From NCBI RefSeq assembly GCF_000150275.1, contig NW_002060950.1, forward strand, positions 2,096,106 to 2,160,105: a stretch of DNA of 64,000 nucleotides, given 5' to 3'. Below, in pieces: positions 55,291 through 64,000 of this stretch (its first letter is position 1; the number at the start of each line of letters is the position of its first letter). This DNA comes from Trichoplax adhaerens (Eukaryota > Placozoa > Uniplacotomia > Trichoplacea > Trichoplacidae). Position numbers and translations under genes: made by a program. A model generated the notes under the pieces. That model had not been told where the DNA came from. It ran no database searches and worked only from the letters and a program-made list of their open reading frames with translations.

Positions 55291-58200
55291 ATGAATGCCG
55301 AAACCGAAGCTTTTTCCAATACTAATTCATCTAACATTGATATTGACAACGGTTGCTCTTCAGAGGAATGGAATACGATGGCATTAACTGCAGCAACTGT
55401 AGAAGCCTACTTAGATAGCCATGATGAATTTACCAAGCAATATTTCTGTCGTAAAATTAGTTCAAACCATCTGAATTGGTGGATGCTGGAAGATGATCAA
55501 GGATCCAGTAAGATTGAAGTTAATCGTATGTCTGATGAGCGTTTCAGTCCAGGCAAGCAAATTTTGAAACCTTACATTACTGGTAGTGCTTTCTCTCCAG
55601 CTCATTCGCTAGAATCATTTGCAAGTGTCAATGATGATCATGATACCAATAAATACGATACTGCTCCAAATTCATTATTTGATTCGCTCAATGTGGATTC
55701 CGATGAATTGCAATCTAACACTTATAAAGAGCAATACTTGAAACAGTTGGATGAGCATGAAATGTTTATGGAGTTGATTAAAGATATTTCTGAAGAATTA
55801 GACATGATCAAGCTAACCCATAAAATATTGGTCAATGTCAATATCTTAACTAATAGTGATCGTTGTTCCTTATTTCTTGTGCGAGGGAGTAATGATCGCA
55901 AGGTGTTGGTTTCCAAATTATTTGATATTACTTCTAACTCAATCCTTGATAAAGCCCAATCCAGGAAAGAAATTCGAGTTCCTTTTGGTAAAGGTATCGC
56001 TGGCACTACGGCAGCGACTGGCGAAGTTATTAATATCGTTGATGTCTACAATGTAAGTAGAATTTCATCAGGCGATTACTCCCATTATAAAAATGTGTTC
56101 ATAGACTTGCAAGGTAATGATGAAATGACTTGATTGTTAAAAATGTATTCGCTTTCTGTATATGAAGCGATCATGTGGATTTTAGGTCTTCAAAATTTTT
56201 TTCAACTTCTTTGATCGAAATATTTCGATTTTGTTAAAAATTTAGGACACAAATAAGTCTATAACGAATGTTATGGTAGTAAATACCGCAATCATAACTA
56301 ATTGTGTCTATTTTAATACTGATATAGAAATCAGTTTTTTGTCCATATTAGTTTGATCCGTTAACTTAAGTAACCAGAAGGTGGAAAAAGAAAGGCATAA
56401 TTTGCTTTGAGAGTAAGGCGCCACTTCTATATTTTTGACTACATTAATAAAAATTATGGCTTTGAATTTTAGGGTTGGATACGATAAATCTATTCGTAGT
56501 TTAAAACTAATTTTTCTGGGCGTAATCGGCGATACATTTAAAAGTTATTCAGAAGAAGGAAAGTACCGTAATTGAAAAGTTTTTCGTCCGTGTCGAGGCA
56601 ATAGTCGCTTTGGCTTTAGTTTTGTCGATGGAAGAATTTTAATCGTAAACAGTTCCTTACTTTTGATTAGTCAAAATACTGTAAATACGTACAGTACAGT
56701 ACTGTACTTTATTTATAAATTTATAGCCCACATAAATAGAGGTACCAAATCCCAATCAATATTTAATCCAATTTACCATCAATCTACGAGTCAGCTTGCT
56801 CTAATAATAGTCTGATCTTTAAAATAATCTGATGGCCGCATTTTAAGATCAGATACTATAAACCAATTGATAGTTTAGATTTATTTTTTGCATGGCCCAA
56901 TCAACGATTTGTCAAAGTAATCAAGAAAGATTTTATAAGAAGAAATCATCTTATCTATGGCTAGGTAACGATCTTTTTTTTATCCGTCATGAAGATCAAA
57001 ATTACAGCATCGAAACCTTTTAACATGGGTACATTGGATGTAGTAAAGCAGCTTGCATGAATTTAAGGTTCAATTTTGTAGTTTGATTAACGATATTTCT
57101 CCTGTCTCTGGTGTACCATTGCCTACCATAAGATTGACCAATGCTAACTCTTACGGAGCTTACTTCATTGTGCACGCTCGAAATTTAAAAAAAACTGATT
57201 ATGGTAACCTCATTACATTGAATCTCCTAATTTGTCAAGATATCACAAGCTACAGATAGAAAATTTGAATACTCATCCAAGAATATTTCTAATTGTTCAA
57301 TCTTAACCATTCTACCCCTCATTGAAGATTGTTAGCATTAATCATTTATTTGCTAACTTGTTTCCGATTTCTACCATGGACTCGTAAATTGTTGTATCAA
57401 TGTAGAGTAAATAGATATATTTGGTCTGGTTAGAAGACTTTTTCATCTCAAAAGTTAAAATATGAACATATTACGTATGAGAAATGATGAGACTTAGGAC
57501 AACATTGGCCATATATTACTTTAATTTACGCCCAGAATGTTCGATATTTTAGTATAAGATACTCAGGTGACGTATTTGCTTTACAATTACTAATACCTTG
57601 CATGGCTTTTAACGTTTTAGGATTGCAGATTTTATTCAGAAATTGATAAAAATACTGGCTATCGTACCAAAAGTATCTTATGTATGCCCATTAAGAAAAA
57701 GTCAGGTGAAGTAAGTCCACTTTTTAATGAATTGTGTAGATTAGAAAAATTTTATAAAAACAAAAATAGGCCGTCGTTTCATTTCGATTTGTTAACTTTT
57801 CATTCCTAATAAGTTAATGTAAAATATTAGCATATACGCCTATATATGCTACTACAACATTCTTTTTTGTATGCAATAGAATAATACTTTATATGAAAAT
57901 AAAGTAGAATTTTCTTATTTATATTCCTTCTTCAGCCAATAATCCAGAATTACAGCACCAATTAATAATAGATTTAATAACATAATCGCAGACATGAGGC
58001 TAGAAATTGAAAATTTTTTGAAGGCATGGCCACTATTATCTGTTTTATCCTATTTTGATTATTATCTTATCACTGCTGATTACAGTAATATATTGCACAA
58101 TTTTCTTATCGTCAAGAAACGATTGCAAATTAAATATGCGGCTAAAGCTAGAGCACGTGTACTGCATCATAGTGACCTAGAAAGCCCATGCCGCATCATA

Positions 58201-61200
58201 CAGATTGGTAGGGATTTAGGGATTACAATTTGAAATGACTACAAATTGAAGATACAGCTAGAGCTGAAAGAAATTCGAAATCATTGCAAGTTAAAAATAT
58301 GCCCCGAGGGCTAGAATATAGATATATACTACACCAAAAAAAAAAATGGCAGAGATTCAGTGATAACAGTTGATAATTGAGTTTCCCGTAATTTATTGAT
58401 GAATTCTGTATAGGAGAATTAGACAAAAAATAAAATTATAAAACATCTGTCGTAAACTTCCTTGCAACGTAAGAGTACTTCAATTGATCCGTTTTAATAT
58501 TTGAGCTCAGGCTATACCTTGTGTCATGTAATGTAAGGCCGAATTGCGAATATAGCAAGTTAAGTTAGTATATCCTCCTAAGCATTATACTATACCTATT
58601 TTGGACGCAAGAAGCGAACTAGAAAAAGACTGAAAATCAAGAAAATACTTCCATAATTAGGCCGTATTAGTAATTAGGTACTTCTAAGGCCAGTATCGAT
58701 GGTTATGGATTACATCATAATTCGCATATGACGAATACTCTCACTGCCATTCATATTTGTGATCAGCCCGTGTAAATAATTCTGAAGGACAAATTGTCAT
58801 TAGAAATTACAACTGTAGGATGAAATTTGTGCCATTGCAATTTGCAAAGGCTGATTAAAAGCAAATTATACAGTCAATTGCTAACCTAATCTTTTTGCTT
58901 ATCCAGCCAGGGTGCCGTACCTGATTGAGTTCATTAAGCAAGTAGAAATGGCGCAATTTGTACTTCAAAACTGATTAAAATTTAGTCGCTATTTAGTTTA
59001 GTAATTGCTGAGGGACAATACATCTACAGCCGTACAATACGATATTGCCGGCATTGATCTTCCGGATTAGTAACCGTGCTATGTCAGATTAATTGATCTA
59101 TCGAAACAACAATGATGACCGTGTCTCGAGTTTGTCTACAGTTCCTTTTGAGAAAGATATTAATTAAAGGACTTTTGGTTGGCACTAAAATATGCTTTTC
59201 TTCTGGTAATTTACAAATTGAAAAAGTCAGTAAGCTGGTGAAATCTAAAATGCAAACGATTCAGAATATTGTCACACTATATTGGACTCTAATTTCTCGG
59301 TATGCAGTTCTACTCGCATTACTCGTATACTGGACCTTCTCAACAAAATTTCTCCACTTTAATCAAGTACTGTACCCCTTAACTTCGAGAGCTGCTAAAT
59401 TATCACGTTAGAATGCAAATAATCCAAATTATTTCACACTTTGTTCGAACATTTTAGTTATCGTCTCGTGACTGCTTCATTTTATTGCTAAATTTCCCTT
59501 CAAACAAGCCTTACTACTGTAAATACACTGTATTGCCCTCGGCAATTTTATCGCACATGTCTGAATTACCAACCATTTTTTATTCTAATTGAAAGAAACA
59601 GATCGATCATAGGCGTTCTTACCATCTTTAGATGACGAGTTGTATTAGAAATTTTGCGAAACGCTTATCGATACCCAAGATCTGAGTGTATTGACTCAAA
59701 TTTGAATACCTCTTCGACTCTACCCTCTTTAGCAGTGGGATAGGATCAACTTCTTCCTACTTGATCCGTGGGATACCCTAATCAGTTAACGCCATCATAA
59801 CTACTGTTTCGATCTCCGTTTCATCAGTTTATTGGATTTGCTTTAGAGATGTAGAACTCTATACAACAGATATCAAGACTTCTACTGTAAAAATATATCT
59901 AGTAACACTGGCAAATCTATATACGTGTATTCTATTTTCATGGCCAAAGCTACTACGTAACAATTGTGTGTTATAATACTGTTATAGTTGATGAACATAA
60001 ATGATGTAGTAAATCAAACTTCTTCTCATCGAAAGCATTTCAAATCGGTTTTAAACTTACAATGACTTTAATTTTAATCCTCGGTAAGGTTATTGGTGTT
60101 GCTCAAGTTATCAATAAGAAAAATGGCGAAGAGAAATTTACGGCGAAAGATGAAAAGGTACAACTAAAATTTTCATTAAAAGCAGATTACAATTTAAGAT
60201 CAGAAAGGTGATAACTGACTATGAAAATTTTTAATTCAGACTAGTTATTGACTAATTTGCAATTATAATTGTGAAATATGACATACTAATGTCACAGCTT
60301 AAAAAATAAGCCTAGAACCAGTTGCTTTCATAACAACATCAACTCAAAAAAAATTTCATTTCATCATTTGATCTCCAGGTTTTTCAGAAATATTTGGTAT
60401 TTTGCGCAATTGGAATTGCCAATGCGGATATATATGAAACTTCATTAGTAGAATCGCAAAGAAATCGCGTAAGCATACCTACTCTCCAAATACGATTCTG
60501 GGATCTGATTCCGACTCGATTCTACTGTGTTGAGAGAGTCTACGTATAATTAATTAGACTCTCCTATCCAGTGAATAGAACAAACTATAGACGTACAGTA
60601 CAGTAAATAAGCATTCATTTCAGGCTGCTATTCAGTTTATTTCACGCTAACACTTGTAAAAGTTCTGCTATATTATTTTTTATTTATCCATTGATGACAT
60701 AATTGTAGAAACCCATTATTATGTTATTAGTGAACGTTGTTACTCACTTACTGTAGATAGCAATATAATGACATTGACTCCATTATGGTATTACTAGGCA
60801 TTGCTAGAACTTGCACACGGAATTTTTGAAGAACAACATGACATGGACCGAATTATCCACACGATTACTGTTGAAGCTAGACAGCTGTTGAATTGTAGAA
60901 GATGTACAATATTCCTAGTCGACAACGATATCCATACCTCAAGCAACGTAAATACTGTACTACTAAATGGATTACACTTTCATCAATAAACATCTAGCTT
61001 TGCCAATAAATGTCAGTATTGGCTAAAGATTAAACTTGGATTGTGCAATTAACCTTATTTATACATAGGATATATCCCTGGGTAAAGTTTATGATCTGGA
61101 TATTCGAGATGGTGAGACGAAGGAAAAGATTAAAAAAGTAAGGTGCATTCCAGGAACTCGCGGGCTGTATATTGGATTAGTAAAACAAGTGGCAAGGACG

Positions 61201-63917
61201 GGAAAGGTATAGTATAAACGAATTATCTATTAAGCACATTCTGTTTGATTACTGCCTTTAGTTTGCTCAATTTAAGTGAATGAAATTACCTACTTTGTGC
61301 TGTACTAAGGAAAAATAATAGTTCTAGAGTATAATAATATTTGGCCAACGATAAGATAATACTGTCCAGAGTACAGTAAAGTCGATCACGTTGTTAAAAC
61401 GAATTCGTATAATGTTTTAGACAATCAACATTGCTTTATTACACAACGATGAAAATAAGGACACTGAGGTATGAAAATTTAGTATATAAAATTGATATAT
61501 GGACAACGAAATGATTGTATTATTAATTTAATTATATTACCGGCTAAAATTGTATGTAGTCTCAAGGTGACCACTCTATAATTAAATCTTAATACGGAAA
61601 AAGATTGTTTACTGATCAATTAAAATCAGAACAATAATTATAGTTGTTAAATCATATCAATATTATCTGAGTACGATGTGCTGTATTAATAATGGATAAT
61701 TTTCAATTACTTAAGAAATTCGATAAAGAATTCAATGAAAACGTTCTTTGCATGCCCATTTTTGGTAAAATTCCAACCCAAAAGTCGACAAGTTCCTCTT
61801 TAGATTTTGGATCTATTAACTATGATCAAAAAATAATTGGTATATCAATTTTTGACTTATAAACTAGACAGTAATAAATCTTCACAGCTGATACGCAAGG
61901 TTTCGTTATATCTAATAGATGTTTATGTGATTCTAACCTGAAATGTTTTAATTCCATTAATGACCTCTAACATCAGTAAAGGATCAGATAACACTAAGAA
62001 GCTTAACTACGATAATTTCATCTTATAGGTATCGCTCAGTTGGTCAACAAATTGGATGGAATGCCATTCGACAGCAATGATGAAAATCTATTTGAAGCTT
62101 TTGCCATATTTTGTGGTTTAGGAATTTATAATTGCTTAATGTTTACTCATGTTACTCAACTGCTGGCCAAGCAAAATGTTGCTTTAGAGGTTAGTAGCAG
62201 TGAATACAAATCTCGATTTGAAGTACATATAGTTGTATACAACCAGCACACAAGAATTACAATTATAATACCGATTCCTGTAATATCCATTTTAATAGTT
62301 TTTAATATGCATTTTAGCAGAGTTAAATCTTATTCGGGCCATTATCGTAATCTCAGAGTGTGCATGTATTTATGTATAGTAGACGTCTTAATTTAAGCCT
62401 GTATAATTATCGGTTTCGAATTGTGTCAATAGCTGTAAATACGTATCTTTTTAACTAATTCTGCAGGTGTTATCATATCATGCCTCCGCTTCGCCAACTA
62501 AAGCCAAAGCTTTAGCGGTATCAATGTATTTATAAATCATGTTACATTTAATGGAAAATTTACTCTAGATTTAATTACGTAACGTCTATGAACTGAATTT
62601 AGATCAGCATCATTTGATAATATTAGTATAGGACATTTGAACAAAGTTTTAAATTTCGTAACTGTACAATGAACGAAATAGTAGATCGTCGATACATTAA
62701 TGCTAGGTTTAACACGCTAACTATGCCAGAACAAAACATTTTTTTTGCTATTATCCTTTAAATATCGAATTTAGTATAGTAGTACATTTTGATATTAAAA
62801 TCTTTAGATAACTTAGAAGATAGTATAAATGTATGAAAAGCGCTAAATCGAACATTCAATTTATTTGGAATACTCAAGTCTTCTTGAATTAATGTCACTA
62901 GATAGTAGAAATTCCTCCAGCAATGGAATTAAATCTTACTGACTTTGGCTTCGATGATGCCTTACTGGATGATCACCAGTCCTTGTTGTCTTCCTTACGA
63001 ATGTTTTTAGACTGCGGATTTGCAAAACGATTTAAAATTCCTAAAGAGGTCAGTTCTTACGCTAACCTAATCAATAAAATTAGATTTTGTAGAAACTGCA
63101 GTATTGGATAGTTGCTAAATCATAGCCATAGATTTAGAATAAAGAGGCTACTGATTATTTAGACCTTGTGCCGATGGATTTTAAGTGTCAAAAAGAACTA
63201 TCGAAGCGTCTGTTACCATAATTGGCGGCATGCATTTAATGTTGCTCAAATGATGTTTACAATTATGCAGGTAAAATAGCAATAATAAGAGACCATACAG
63301 AAAGCTATATTTTCTATTATCTATTATGTCTAGCTTTTAACAGAAATATGGCTGTGAATGAAAATTAATGCAATATTAAATCTAACTAATGAAATTATCA
63401 TTCGCGCAATCTTGATTCAAATGTATACGATATTTTAAGAATTATTTGTATCATTTGATTTATGGATTCTTAGAGTACTACAATCCTCCAGCATGTCTCC
63501 AAAGTAGAGGCGTTTGCCTTATTAATTGCCTGTTTTTGTCACGATTTGGATCATCGAGGGACTAGTAACAGTTTTGAGTTAGAGTAAGATCATTTACTGT
63601 AACTAGCTGTATAATTTAAGTTTAAAAGATTTTAGATCGTTTACAGATCTTTCAAGATGGTATTTGAAACGTCTGAATAATTTATATAGTACGATTACTT
63701 GTAATCATTTTAAAAAAAGATAGCCTTTGACGCTCTTAATTTTCCAGTACAAGATAAATTAATAATGCATATGATAAAAATGCTTAAATAAGTCAATAAT
63801 TATAATATTTTGACATATTGAAATACTAGATGTAATTCACCATTGGCTAAAATATATGGCACATCAACGATGGAGCATCATCATTTTGATTACAGTCTCA
63901 TGATTTTAAATAGCGAG
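55291..63917 (+). CDS. PDE5/6/11-type cyclic nucleotide phosphodiesterase with tandem GAF domains (14 exons visible, 3' end outside window)
   Basis: Hydrolyses cGMP (and possibly cAMP). Exons: 55291-56052, 57621-57710, 60089-60157, 60379-60468, 60798-60947, 61069-61206, 61421-61468, 61716-61839, 62029-62189, 62467-62517, 62902-63048, 63163-63270, 63474-63583, 63830-63917, with all phases matching over 712 codons. The N terminus has [19 protein letters not shown], as in PDE5/11. GAF-A spans about residues 160-320, with [11 protein letters not shown] and [18 protein letters not shown] spans about 339-530, with CTIFLVD and [13 protein letters not shown]. The catalytic domain begins near 560 with [31 protein letters not shown] (metal ligands) and [22 protein letters not shown] and [11 protein letters not shown] are closest to PDE5, while [11 protein letters not shown] is closer to PDE11. 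It may be an ancestral member. The remaining catalytic half lies past 64000. Confidence 0.94.
56053..57620 (+). other. Phosphodiesterase intron 1
   Basis: 1.6 kb with GT/AG ends. It contains the third copy of the 14-bp palindrome. A 68-codon frame at 57053-57259 has no matching splice phase and is not needed by the protein. Confidence 0.55.
56694..56707. repeat. Perfect 14-bp palindrome GTACAGTACTGTAC (copy 3)
   Basis: Exact copy of the 14-mers at 28938 and 29677, inside phosphodiesterase intron 1. Confidence 0.8.
57711..60088 (+). other. Phosphodiesterase intron 2
   Basis: 2.4 kb. It interrupts GAF-A between GE and [10 protein letters not shown]. It contains a degenerate internal duplication at about 58120-58160 versus 58285-58315 (TTGCAAxTTAAAxATATG...GGCTA) and a hydrophobic 99-codon frame at 59112-59411 that is probably chance. 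Confidence 0.5.
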
Positions 63918-64000
63918 GTAAATAGAATTAATTTGTATGTATTAGATTGTTTACATTTTATCAATTAATCATTGATATTATATAGTGGTTAGCTATACAG

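Noticed and set aside
59112-59411. 99-codon plus frame in phosphodiesterase intron 2
   Set aside because: GAF-A is complete without it, it has no phase-matched splice sites, and its composition is hydrophobic and low in information.

Overview
This is a window of an intron-rich, strongly AT-rich animal genome. All recognisable genes are metazoan signalling genes split by GT-AG introns. The DOCK gene alone has 53 coding exons, mostly separated by 70-120 nt introns. The mix of very conserved, vertebrate-like proteins with compact introns fits an early-branching animal, and a placozoan (Trichoplax/Hoilungia type) is my best guess. That is an inference from gene content and style, not a species match. 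I see no bacterial, viral, CRISPR or tRNA/rRNA features.

Layout: (1) 365-7016, plus strand: a two-exon BMP-type TGF-beta ligand with a 5.4 kb intron. (2) 11012-25362, minus strand: a DOCK1/2/5-class (DOCK180) Rac exchange factor, rebuilt exon by exon with every splice phase agreeing. It lacks only its first coding exon. (3) 25363-31366: a long intergenic region with a ~105-bp tandem array, a ~113-bp triplicated repeat and short GTAC-rich palindromes. (4) 31367-36856, plus: a complete eight-exon type II phosphatidylinositol 4-kinase. (5) 39357-43404, minus: a complete three-exon MAP-kinase phosphatase (rhodanese/CH2 plus dual-specificity phosphatase). (6) 43405-51347: mostly non-coding. (7) 51348-52741, minus, and about 52940-53401, plus: two candidate genes of no family I recognise. 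(8) 55291-63917, plus: a PDE5/6/11-type cyclic-nucleotide phosphodiesterase with two GAF domains, cut off by the window edge inside its catalytic domain.

The genes are not an operon. By family knowledge they cover extracellular patterning (BMP), Rac/cytoskeleton control through ELMO-Crk-DOCK, PI4P synthesis on endosome/Golgi membranes, MAPK shut-off and cGMP breakdown. BMP and DOCK are convergent (tail to tail), DOCK and PI4K2 are divergent, and PI4K2 and the MAPK phosphatase are convergent. Exon boundaries were found by matching translations to remembered family sequences and then requiring GT/AG sites and matching phases. They are predictions, without transcript evidence.
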